Assembly (NCBI RefSeq): GCF_033568475.1
Contig: NW_027331831.1
Location: forward strand, 14,818,001 to 14,882,000
Source of the DNA: Henckelia pumila
Taxonomy: Eukaryota; Streptophyta; Magnoliopsida; Lamiales; Gesneriaceae
DNA length: 64,000 nt
Reading direction: 5' to 3'
Below, piece after piece: positions 10,052-20,500 of this stretch; the first letter of the stretch is position 1, and each line of letters starts with the position of its first letter. Under the pieces are notes generated by a model. The model ran no database searches. It worked only from the letters and a program-made list of their open reading frames with translations, and was not told where the DNA came from. The position numbers and the translations under genes are program-made.

Positions 10052-11897
10052 TGTTGGAGAACGCGGCGATCAGATCAATTAGGATTGATACCCGGTGCAG
10101 CGAAAGTTTAAAAATTTTGTATGGAACGATTCCATAATAGGTATCAACCTTACGATTAAATTGTGTGTGTAAAAATTAAATAACAATTATAAAATTTTTA
10201 CCTTTAATCTCGAATCGAGATTTTGGACACCAACAGATTTCTCTGCTCTTGTTGTATATCCCTGGAACTGATGGACGAACTGTTCTTCAATCAGGTCCAC
10301 GAACGGATATTTAATCCCTCTGATAGATTGCACTAGAAAATCTATCAGAAGTTTCTACGAAGATATTAACGAATTTGATCCGTTAAACCAGACTGTAATT
10401 CAAAATCACAGGCTGGATTTCTTTTCGAGCAAAGGGAGAGGGGGCGGCCACCTTTTAGAAAATTAACTAGGGTTTTCGAAAATTCTTGTGACCTGTTGTA
10501 TTTTAATTTCTGTACTGCAATAACTTATTCATAATGTAGGCCACTAACAGCTTAGGGCCCATTAGTCATAAGTTCAAGCCCGACAAGCAAAGCCCGCATG
10601 TTCAGAAATTAATATAAAATTCATCGTAACTCCGATTGATAAACTGATTTCACCAATGTGCACAGAAACCATTTCTGCACCTTTTAAAGTCAAGATAAAT
10701 TTTTCTGAATCCGAATTCAGTGATTTCCCAAAATGGCCATCCCTATGTCATTTTAGGAAATCTTACTCCTCTACTCTTAAATAAGAAGTCCAACTTCTTC
10801 GTTCATTAAATTTAACTCTTTAAATTTAACTATCTCAATGGGGATTAAAAATCCATTACACTGTGTGACCCTCAATGGTTCAGGGATACAGCTAGCCGTG
10901 GGCTCACAACTCCTTGTGACTCGGAACAACAATTTCCGACTTGCCCATCGAATCATGGTAAGAACGTCTAGCAACATCGCCCCATGATTCCCTAGATATC
11001 ACTGATAGTGCCTACAAGAACCAATAGATTTTGGTTAGCGTACAGTACGGTCCCTTCATCCATATATCCCGATCGAATCAACAACCATTGGTATATCGAG
11101 AGTCGCTCGAGATTCGATAACTATGCAATACATCTTGAAGATCAAATAGTGACATCGCATGTGCTACTAAGAAACCATTTCTTAAATCACATCATGTACT
11201 CTGGCCAGAGATTCGTCACACTAATATCTCCTCAGATCGCATAGGATATCCACACTCGCAAGCATGTGGTGAATCCTTGACAACAAAGCATCGACTCCTA
11301 TATGTGTTGTAATTTTACCCAATCCCGACACCTGATGACCCCAATAGAGTCGGTAAACGAGTCAAAGCACAGTACTAGCATATAGAGTCTCAATGATGTT
11401 TCAAGTAGTAAGGACTAATGGTGTACAACCAAAACCGCGGACTTTATCCACTCGATAAGTGATAACCACTTGGAAAGTCCGGATAGGGTAGTTCGATCAT
11501 TCATCATATGAATATCCATTTGCATGCTTCGAACATCTCTATGTTCCTTACCAATGAAACGTGGTACTCTGCATCGCAAATGCTAGTCTCAAACTCGAGC
11601 GATTCTTATCCTTATTATCGGACGGCTCAATCGACTAGGAACAGTTTAGAATATACAGTGACTATAAGATATGTTTCATGATAGACATCTCCATGTTCTA
11701 CCACATCTTACATACACTATAGTATATTCAAGGTCTTTATCAAAACAACAATAGTATATCACAATATAACAATATGAAGAAAGATAAAGTCATTGCCATT
11801 AATAAAAGTGTAAATAATATTAAACAAAAGATTGTTTATACAAAGATTCATCAAAGCCCTTAGCCACAAGTTGGCTCACCGGGCACCCACTCTTTCA
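10052..11897 (-). repeat. LTR 3 (extra tandem LTR)
   Basis: A third full copy, also 1846 bp with TG...CA ends, in the same orientation. It lies directly beyond LTR 2 and makes an LTR-internal-LTR-LTR array. Its outer end abuts chromovirus sequence at 11898. The matching outer flank of the array is not identifiable because the left side ends in the palindrome, so no target duplication can be confirmed. Confidence 0.95.
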
Positions 11898-12890
11898 ATT
11901 GCTGTATTTCTGGATTAGTATTTGAAACAGATATGCAGCGTATCAGAGTTTGTGGTATTAGAGCTGAGCCAAAACTATTGATACGAATTCTGAATATGAG
12001 GCAGCGTAGATGGCTAGATTTACTGAAAGATTTTGATTGAGAGATTAAATACTATCCAGGGAAATCCAATGCAGCTGCAGATGCCTTAAGAAGAAAGGTA
12101 TGTTCTTTGTTCTTGTCTACGATAGTTGTATCTCAAATGGTAGAAGATTGCTGCATTTCTGGATTAGTATTTTAAACAGACGTGCAACCTATTAGAGTTT
12201 GTGCTATTCGAGCTGAGCCAGAATTGTTGATACTAATCAAAGAAGCACGGAAAATTGATCAGAATATTCAGAAATCGATTGAGATGGTCAGATCTGGACA
12301 TCAATAGGAATATCAGGTCAGTGCTGATGATGTGTTATATGTGAATAACAGACTTGTTGTACCAGATATTTATGATTTGAAACAGTAGATATTGAAAGAG
12401 GCTCACAGTAGTAGATTCAGTATTCATCCTGGTGGCAGAAAGATGTACAATTATCTAAAGACACAGATCTGAATATCATCAACTGCGAGTTCGAGATGAA
12501 GATATCCCTAAAAATGATTTCAAAACAAGGTATGAACATTATGAATTTATCGGCATGCCTTTTGTTTTAACCAATGCTCCTGCAGGGAAAAGCTGAAATA
12601 AAGAAGCCATGAGGTCTATTGCATAGTTTATTCATTCCAGAATGAAAATAAGATCACGTTTACATGGATTTTGTTACACAGCTACCACGTTCATCCAGAG
12701 GTTGCGATGACATTTGTGTGATTAATGATAGATTGACGAAATCAGCATGCTTTATTCCGTACAGAATGACGTATAGAAATGATCAGATGACAGAAATCTA
12801 CGTCAAAGAAGTGGTAAGATTACACGGTATGCCTAAATCTATCGTTTCAGATCGAGACCCTAAATTACATCACACTTTTGGCATAGGTGC
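11898..12890 (+). pseudogene. Scrambled Ty3/gypsy chromovirus pol remnant
   Basis: Plus-strand pieces of one chromovirus-like pol in the wrong order. A linker (11898-11984) is repeated at 12147-12231. An RNase H tail (11996-12100) reads EIKYYPGKSNAAADALRRK. The start of the integrase zinc domain (HPGGRKMYN) lies near 12430. An RT patch (12474-12586) reads [20 protein letters not shown] through [10 protein letters not shown]. The integrase core (about 12660-12890) has MDFVTQLPRSSRGCDDICVI and IVSDRDPKLH. The RT patch replaces the HHCC section. Several in-frame stops are present. It cannot be functional. Confidence 0.85.
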
Positions 12891-12900
12891 AGAAATTAAA

Positions 12901-13038
12901 TGGCACGGACCCCGTAAATGCAATGTGCCAAGATTTGTGTGGGGGTCCGTGTGGTTGAGTTGCAAAAATAGTAACTTCAGAATTTTGAATCCATGGGCAT
13001 GGACCCGGACACGGAGGTGTGCACGGGGTCCGTGTACC
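12901..13038. repeat. Short inverted-repeat segment at a gypsy seam
   Basis: Bounded by GGCACGGACCCCGT at its left and ACGGGGTCCGTGT at its right, with GGGGTCCGTGTGG and ATGGACCCGGACACGG inside. It is GC-richer than its flanks and lies between plus-strand integrase and minus-strand RT remnants. The open frame that crosses it is not a continuation of either domain. Confidence 0.6.
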
Positions 13039-13067
13039 TTGCATTTTAAGTTTGAGTGTGCAGATTA

Positions 13068-13255
13068 ATGGACGATAGTAGCCAGCTAAGCCCATAAAAC
13101 TTCGTATTTCTGGCACTGATGTTGGTCTAGGCCAACTGATCACAGCCTGTACCTTGCTTGGATCCACTGAAATACCATCACCTAAAATGATATGCCCAAG
13201 AAACACAACTTTCTGCAACCAAAATTCACATTTCGATAACTTGGCCTTACATCAA
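13068..13255 (-). pseudogene. Chromovirus RT fragment
   Basis: Minus strand reads KLSKCEFWLQKVVFLGHI, then GDGISVDPSKVQAVISWPRP and IRSFMGLAGYYRP. This is the end of the RT palm and the connection region typical of plant chromoviruses. About 60 codons remain. On its N-terminal side it runs directly, in a shifted frame, into an Athila-type protease. Confidence 0.88.
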
Positions 13256-13634
13256 TCACCCCCATACTTAATTTCTTAGCAAGTGAATAAGAAATCAAAT
13301 TGATACTTGCCCCTAAGTCACACAATGCATTATCAATAGAAAATTGACCAATATTGCGCGGTATAGAAAAACTCCTTGGATCTTGAAATTTTTGTGGAAG
13401 CCTATTTTGGATCACCGCAGAACACTCCTCATTAATTGTGACTTGCGCCAGATCGTTCATCTTCTTTTTATTCTTCAATAAGTCCTTCAGAAATCTGGCA
13501 TAATTCGACATCTGAGCTAAAACATTTGCAAAAGGTATGTTAATATGCAGTTTCTTGAAAATTTCAAGAAACTTTTTAAACTGATGATCAAACAATAATT
13601 GCTTAGCTCGCTGGGAAAAAGGTAAAGTAGACAT
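13255..13634 (-). pseudogene. Athila-type gag-pol linker and protease fragment
   Basis: Minus-strand frame with FKKLHINIPFANVLAQMSNY, EECSAVIQNRLPQKFQDPRS and the protease active site NALCDLGASINLISYSLAKK (the Asp-Leu-Gly variant usual in this lineage). It breaks off after LSMGVIDV, where relatives continue into the rest of protease, and is joined to chromovirus RT. Start codons shown inside it are arbitrary; the piece was part of a longer polyprotein. Confidence 0.85.
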
Positions 13635-13660
13635 ATCAACATCAGCATTTACATTATAAT

Positions 13661-15028
13661 CTACTTTCTTACCTTTCTTACCTGTAGGCGATGGTGGTGC
13701 GGGGCTGCGCTTGTCCTCTTTTTCCCATCTCCATCGATCTTCTTCTCGGGTTCCTCAAATTTTGATCTAGTCACAACCATGATAGCATTCACATCCCTTG
13801 AATTTGTTTCAGTGTTGCTTGGCAGTGAACCGGGTGCTGTAGTCGAAAGTTGGGTTGCTATTTGGGCCATCTGAGTCTCCAACTTTTTCAACATAGCTTC
13901 TTGATTCTGCAGTCTTGCCTCAGTTCCCGCAACATACTTCATCATTATATCCTCAAAGCTCGGCTTTTGCACATTTTGCTTAGGTTGATTCTGCCAGTTT
14001 TGATTGTAGGTGTTGTTGTATGAGTTGTAGGGATACCATCCTTGATTTCCTGCAAAATTAACCGCCTCCACCTCAAACAACTGTTGTTCCTCTTGCAGAT
14101 TCCCCTATACTTGATTCACTGGTGCTGCTTTCATAAAAGCCATCTGATGTGTAAAAGAATCAATTTTAGCATTAAGTGCTGTCAGTGCATCAACTTCTAG
14201 AAATCCAGTCTTTTTCTCCTTCTTCACATCTGGCCATCCTATGTTGCTTTCAGCCATATTTCCAATAATATCCCATGCATCTGTTGGTGTCTACCTGAAT
14301 AAACTTCCATTAGCCGCAGCGTCTAACATGGATCAAACTGACTGATCAGCCCCATTGTAGAATGTCTGAGTCTGCTGGCTCTGAGTAAGATTATGTTGAG
14401 GGCACATCCTCAACATCTTTTTAAATCTGGTCCATGCCGCATGAAGAGATTCTCCCTCCTTTTTTTTGAATGAGATTATGTCTGAGAATAGTTTTGCCAT
14501 TTTCGTAGGAGGAAAATACTTGTTCAAAAAATTTTGAACAAGTTGGGTCCAAGTTGTTATAGAACCCGCAGGCAGATCATCCAGCCACTCCATAGCTTTT
14601 CCTTGTAGAGAGAATTGGAATAACCGCAGTCGCACTGCATCAGATGTTACCCCATTAAACTTGAAGGTGTCATAGATTGACAGAAAAAGCTCCAGATGCG
14701 CGTAGGGGTCTTTCACATATGTGCCCCCAAATCTTGCTTGTAACTGAATCATCTGAATAATTGAAGGCTTCATTTCAAATCTGTTCGCCTCGACAGCTGG
14801 GAAAACTATGCTAGATCCATAACCTTCAGTAGGTGGATGAATAAAGTCAAGAACAGTTCTATTGTCTGCCATGTCTTCTTCTGATTCAGATTTTGTCTCA
14901 AGTTCAATATTGATAGATCTCTTAGCACTTCGGATCCTGATGAGCGTGCGTTCGATCTCTAGATCAAGTAGTATAAGCTCCCTAAATCGAATTCTATGCA
15001 TGCGCAACAGATAGTACCTGAAAATCAA
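13661..15028 (-). pseudogene. Athila-type gag
   Basis: The minus strand reads as one continuous frame broken by three stops. The N-terminal part (14333-15028) has DLEIERTLIRIRSAKRS, then a Retrotrans_gag domain with GVTSDAVRLRLFQFSLQGKA, GSITTWTQLVQNFLNKYFPP and QTQTFYNGADQSV. It is followed by TGA (plausibly CGA to TGA) and two TAG codons. The frame then resumes with the Gln/Asn/Tyr-rich NQGWYPYNSYNNTYNQNWQ segment and a coiled stretch (14080-13661). ATG at 14872 (MADNRTVL) is the likely start of the conserved part. Confidence 0.87.
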
Positions 15029-15120
15029 AAAGAAAAGAAGATATTTCAGAATTTATAATAAAATAAACTAAAATAAATTATAATCTCAAGTGAAATAAAA
15101 ATTTTGATATCACAAACAGT

Positions 15121-15138
15121 GCTGGGCAACGGCGCCAA
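15121..15138 (-). promoter_or_regulatory. Primer-binding site of Athila-type element
   Basis: Minus-strand TTGGCGCCGTTGCCCAGC begins five or six bases inside the LTR end. It resembles the TGGCGCCGTTGCC binding site known for Athila-group elements, with decay towards its 3' end. Confidence 0.8.
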
Positions 15139-15143
15139 AAACT

Positions 15144-16689
15144 TGACCACTTAATTCGGTATTTACTAGCAAGTGCACTAGGTCAAGTAATAGTAAGTGG
15201 TCAATGAGTCCAAATATCGATCTCACAGGGACTGTTATTTTGTAACTATCAAAATATGATTATTTTTACTTAATCTAGACAAACCATTAAAAGTGATGAA
15301 ATTTCAGATTTTTAACTAAGAGATTAAATTGAAAATAAAATTCAATTAAATAAAAACGCAGCAGGAATTTTGGATTAAATTCAAATATGAGAAAAGCTCG
15401 ATCAAGGATACACGTAGGTACCGAACAAATCATGTAACATGTAGCCGATTCAGAACTCAGATTTAATCTTAAATTACGGTGTATTCTCCTAATTTGTTTA
15501 AAGGTCTATTTCTAGAACAATTAAACCTATTCAAATGTTGACGGATTAATTTTTTTGTAATTCTAATCAAATTCAAACGCATGAGGAATTATGAGAATTT
15601 AGTTTTCACCTAAAACCGCACGATGAAATCGAATACTATTTTTAGTCAATTTTACCTCGTGTTAATTATTAGAGTGATCAAAATCAATTCCTCTTCTGTC
15701 AACTTGGAATCGATTAACATGCTAGAAAATAGTTGATCAGGCCATTCACAAGACAAATATGAATCTAATAATCAATAACATAAAATCAAATCTGAAAAAT
15801 CTCAAACAAACATCAAAGTTTTCTACATAGATTTGTCCGGCCCAATCACGTGGCCTTGATCGAAAAAAACTACTACTTTGTAAACGAAATCATGATTCAA
15901 ACAAAGTTTTTAATCATGAACTAAAAATAATAAGAAGAAAAGAAGAAAGAAAAGAGAAATCTTCTCTCCCAAGCATGTAAGCGCCTCTCTGTGTTGTGCA
16001 CGTTTTGTAACCCTTATTCTGATGGTAAAATACCTATTTATACGTCCCAAATATTCAAAATATTGAGTCCTACTCGGCCAAAGAATTTTCCAAAAATAAA
16101 ACTCCCTACGCATTTCTCGCTCGAGCACATAAAAGTGCGCTCGAGCGAGACATCTTCTGTCTCGTCAATTTCCTTATCTGTAATTCTCACTCGAGCGCAT
16201 AAAGATGCGCTTGAGCGAGTTGTTTTCTCTATTGCTGCGCTGCTCATTAGCGCAATAGCGCTTGTTTTCGTTTCTTGTTCTCTCACCAAGCGTTATAGCG
16301 CTATTCTTAGAGTTGTTGTTTAGAGCTGTAGCTCTATCCAACAGCTCTACTTTTTCATCTCCTTTTCTTTTTCCTTCATAGCACAAAAACGTAGCTTCAA
16401 GCGTAGATGCGCTTCTCTTTATCTCCAACGCAGCAGCAGCTCTGATCTTCATGTTCTTCACGGCTCAGCAAAAGTGCAACTCTCCAGTACTGCTATGCTT
16501 CAAATCCTCATCGTGGTTCAGCTTGTTTCTTATTCACAAAAAATCCCGAATTACCTTCTATTTTCTGTAAATAAACCAAGGAGAATAAAGTGAAGAAAAA
16601 ATGCACGAAAACACATATAAAATAATTTGAATGCACACAAAATAGACATAAAAATATCACAATAATATGCATACAAAATGTACTTATCA
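15144..16689 (-). repeat. 5' LTR of Athila-type element
   Basis: 1546 bp, on the minus strand TGATAAGTACATTTTGTATG...GGTCA, adjacent to the primer-binding site. It is AT-rich and contains two near-perfect palindromes built on CTCGAGCG (16115-16150 and 16186-16219). No other LTR of this element is in the window. The 16689 boundary touches copia leader sequence directly. Confidence 0.82.
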
Positions 16690-16798
16690 GGGAGCAAAAA
16701 TTTATAAAGTAAAAGTCCATATTTTATATCTTACTAAATATTTTAAAATATTCATTAACATTTATCTGTTATTATTTTTCAGTACAAAGTTTTTTACA

Positions 16799-17162
16799 TG
16801 TCATCAATTCGCAATCCATTATCTGCAATACTCGACAAACATGTAATGACCGGTCCGAATTACCTCAATTGGCTAAGAAATCTGAAAATTGTCTTGAATT
16901 CGGAAAAGATAGCATTATACACTTGAGAAACCGCCCCCTGTTGAGGCTTCGGCTAGTTGTAGTCCTGATGAGATGCAAAATTTCAAGGATTGGTGTGACC
17001 ATGACTTGAAAGCCAAGTGATATATGCTGGCTTCTATGTCAAATGAGTTGTAGAGGCGTTTTGAGGATGTTAAGAATGATGTTGACATTCATTTTTCATC
17101 TCAAAGAGCTCATTTGATTCTTTTGTGGTGAACTGCAACATGAACAAGATGGAACCATCCCT
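16799..17162 (+). pseudogene. Element 2 gag, internally deleted
   Basis: Starts ATGTCATCAATTCGCAATCC (MSSIRNPLSAILDKHVMTGP), parallel to the gag starts of the other copies. In-frame stops and frameshifts appear within 60 codons. Near 17090-17120 the frame jumps from VDIHF to FVVNCNMNKMEP; relatives have roughly 80 more residues there. Confidence 0.8.
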
Positions 17163-18776
17163 GTGGAGTTTGTAAACATGTGTGTTATGTATGAGTCCAC
17201 AATCAAGAAAGAGAAGCCAATTTTTTATGTGGGTTCTTCATCTGGTATGAAGAATAGACCACGTGGAAAGGGAAAGAAGCGTTCTATTCTTCCTCCCAAG
17301 AAGAATGTGCCCTTGAAGAGGCAAGCTCCGAGTCCCGTTGTGGCAGCCACACCAGTTGAGGCTGACAAGACTAGTGACGTCTCTCATTACTACAAGAAGC
17401 CTGGACATTGGAGGCCTAGCTGCAAGGAATATCTTGACCAGAATGGTTCTAGAAAGGGTATGTTCTGCATTGAAGTAAATATTTCAATTAACTCTTCTTC
17501 GTGGGTATTGGATACCGGTTGTGGCTCAAATCTTTGTAATGATTTGCAGGTGATGGCAAGAAGTAGGAGACTCGGGGAAGGTGAAACCTTCATGAGGATG
17601 GGCAATGGAGCAAGAGTTGCTGCCAAAGCCGTGGGAGATGTTTACTTATTGTTGAAAGATGATTTTAAATTAGTATTGAGAGATGTTTTGTTAGTACCAG
17701 ATTTGGTGAAAAACATTGTTTCCATTTCTATGCTTGATAAAGTTGGATATTCTTGTTTATTTGGCAAAGGTGTTTGCAATATTTACAAGAATGAATGTTT
17801 AATTAGTACAGGCGAATTGAATAAAGATCTCTATAATTTAAAATTAAAAGATATTCCATTGAATAATGTCCAAGCAATATCAAGAACACACAAACGAAAA
17901 CAAGATACTTTGAATCTGGCACACTTGTGGCATGCTCGATTAGGTCATATTTCCCTAAGAAGGATGAACAAGCTAGTAGGAGAAGACATGTTTGATATGT
18001 CTAATATTAATTCTCTTACTACTTGTGAACCCTGTCTAAAAAGAAAGATGACAAAAATTCCCTTTAAGGGCCATGTGGAGCAATCCAAAGGACTGTTGGA
18101 TTTGATCCATACAGATGTGTGCGGTCCACTTAGCATCACCACTAAGTATGGACATTCCTAATTCATCACCTTTATCGGTGATTACTCAAGGTATGTGTAT
18201 GTGTATTTGATGAAATACAAATCTGAAGCTTTTGAAAGGTTCAAAGAATTCAGAAATGAAGTCGAGAAACAGTTGGGACGAAGAATCAAGGCACTTTGAT
18301 CGGATCGAGGTGGTGAGTACTTGAGTGTTGAATTCCAAGTGTATCTTAGGGAGAATGAGATTCTCTCGCAGTGGACTCCGCATGCTACACTTCAGTTGAA
18401 TGGTATTTCAGAACGTCATAACCAGACTTTGATGGACATGGTTCGGCCTATTATGGGGTTCACGGAGTTGCCGCCATCCTTTAGGAGATATGCGCTTGAA
18501 ACAGCGGCACTGTTGTTAAATAATGTCCATTCAAAGGCAGTTGATAAGACACCATATGAGATATGGATGGGAAAGCCTCTTAAGTATTCTTATCTTAGAA
18601 TATGGGGGTGCCCTGCTTATGTGAAGCAGACAGTGAGAGACAAATTGGATGATCGATCCATTTTATGCTACTTCGTGGGATATCTAAGGAATTCGGTTGG
18701 ATATTATTTTTATCATCCTAAAAAAACAAAGGTGTTTGTTTCTAGGAATGCAACCTTCTTAGAGAAGAAATTTTAA
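17163..18776 (+). pseudogene. Element 2 gag C-terminus, protease and integrase
   Basis: The longest frame (17163-18161) has a damaged zinc knuckle, SHYYKKPGHWRPSC: two cysteines of the CCHC pattern are replaced by Ser and Tyr. The protease WVLDTGCGSNLC and the integrase zinc region HARLGHIS...CEPCLKRKM follow. Integrase Asp in LIHTDVCGP is kept, TAA follows at about 18160 (Tyr position), TGA at about 18298 precedes the SDRGGEY Asp, and the Glu is kept in NGISERHNQT. It ends ATFLEKKF before another stop. Confidence 0.88.
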
Positions 18777-19070
18777 TTGGATAGAAAATGAGAGATGATA
18801 GAACTCGAAGAGGTTTGAGAAACACCCACGGTTGTAGAGCCCACACCCGAACAGCCAAGTGAGGAGATACAAGCTCCTAGGAGATCCGAGAGGGTCTCGA
18901 GACCACCTATGAGATATGGTCTGCATCTTGAAGAAGTCCATGATGAGCCTGACCATGGATGTGATCCAAGGACCTTCAAGAAAGCGTTATCTGATGTCGA
19001 TTCATCCAAGTGGCTTGAAGCTATGGAATCTGAGATGAATTCCATGCATTAGAAGCAAGTGTAGAATCTT

Positions 19071-20478
19071 GTGGATCCACCTGAGGGAATTGTTCCTATT
19101 GGGTGTAAATGGATTTACAAAAAGAAACTTGGGGCAGATGGGAAGGTGTTGACCTTAAAGGCGCAATTGATATCCAAAGGTTATACTCAAAAACAAGGAG
19201 TTGACTTTGAGGAAACTTTTTTTACAGTCGCAATGTTCAAGTCCATAAGGACATTACTAACCATAGCAGCATGGTATGACTATGAAATATAGCATATGGA
19301 TGTGAAGATGACTTTCTTAATGGGGATATTAAGGAAGATATTTACATGTCTCAGCCTGAAGGGTTTACATCTATCGGAAGTGAGCATATGGTATGCAAAC
19401 TTCAGAGATCAATTTATGGTCTCAAGCAGGCATCTAGGAGCTGGAACTTCAGATTTGATGGTACAATCAAAGATTTTGGTTATACTAAGAATCCCGAGGA
19501 ACCCTGTGTGTATAAGAAGGTAAGTAGGAGTGTTGTAACATTCCTGATACTTTATGTTGATGATATTCTACTCATTGGGAATGATGTAGGAATTTTGCAA
19601 TCAACTAAAGTATGATTAGCGAGTAAGTTCTCGATGCAAGGCTTGGGTGAAGCATCTTTTGTATTGGGAATATAGATCTATCGGGATAGATCAAAAAAAT
19701 TGTTTGGTCTCACCCAGTCTACATACATTGATACCATTGTAACAAGGTTCTCGATGGAAGAGTCCAAGAGAGGACATCTACCAATGTGTCATGGCGTGTC
19801 CCTATCCAAGACCTTGTCTCCCAAGACTGATGCAGAGATAATGGCGATGACACGCATTCCATATGCATCTGCTATTGGTAGTATCATGTATGGGATGATA
19901 TCTACACGTCATGACGTGGAATTTGCACTAAGTATTGTAATTAGATATCAATCTAACCCCGGTCTTTCACACTGGAAAGCTGTGAAAGACATCCTCAAGT
20001 ACTTGAGAAGGATTAAGAATTTGTTCTTGGTCTATGGGGGTGAAAAACTAAAATTGGAAGGTTATACTGAATCTAGCTTCCAAAGAAATATCTATGATTT
20101 GAAGTCTACCTCTAGGTTTGTATTAATGCTCAATGGTGTATCTGTTTGTTGGAAGTGTTCCAAACAAGACAGCTCTGTAGATTTCACCACTGAGGCCGAA
20201 TACATTGCTGCATCAGATGCAGAAAAGGAGAGTGTTTGGATAAGGAATTTCGTCCAAGAGTTAGGCGTTATTCCTAATGGAGTTGCTCCAGGTCTAATCA
20301 AAAATCCAAATGTGTACTAAGAAAATACCACATCATCCGGAGATTGTGGAAAGAGGAGAGGTGTCATTTGGCAGAGTCGCCTTTGCAGATAATGTTACTA
20401 ATCCACTAGCTAAGCCTTTATCAGAACCATTATTCGTAATGCATCGCGAATCAATGAGATTGAAGCACTTGGGTTGTT
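19071..20478 (+). pseudogene. Element 2 reverse transcriptase and RNase H
   Basis: RT begins DPPEGIVPIGCKWIYKKKLG. A TAG (Trp position) and a one-base loss near 19290-19320 split the palm. The YVDD box is intact (LYVDDILLIGND, about 19550-19590). RNase H lacks the block that holds YCDNTGA: the sequence goes from NGVAPG straight to a QKSKCVLRKYHII-like stretch at about 20290-20330, so a catalytic Asp is deleted. The tail ends before the polypurine tract AAGTGGGAGAT at 20490-20500. Confidence 0.87.
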
Positions 20479-20500
20479 GAATCTAGTGCAAGTGGGAGAT

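Noticed and set aside
12901..13038. C-terminal part of the frame 12865-13218 as a novel protein
   Set aside because: Sequence after GLAGYYRP is Cys/Pro-rich translation of a short inverted-repeat segment, not a domain.
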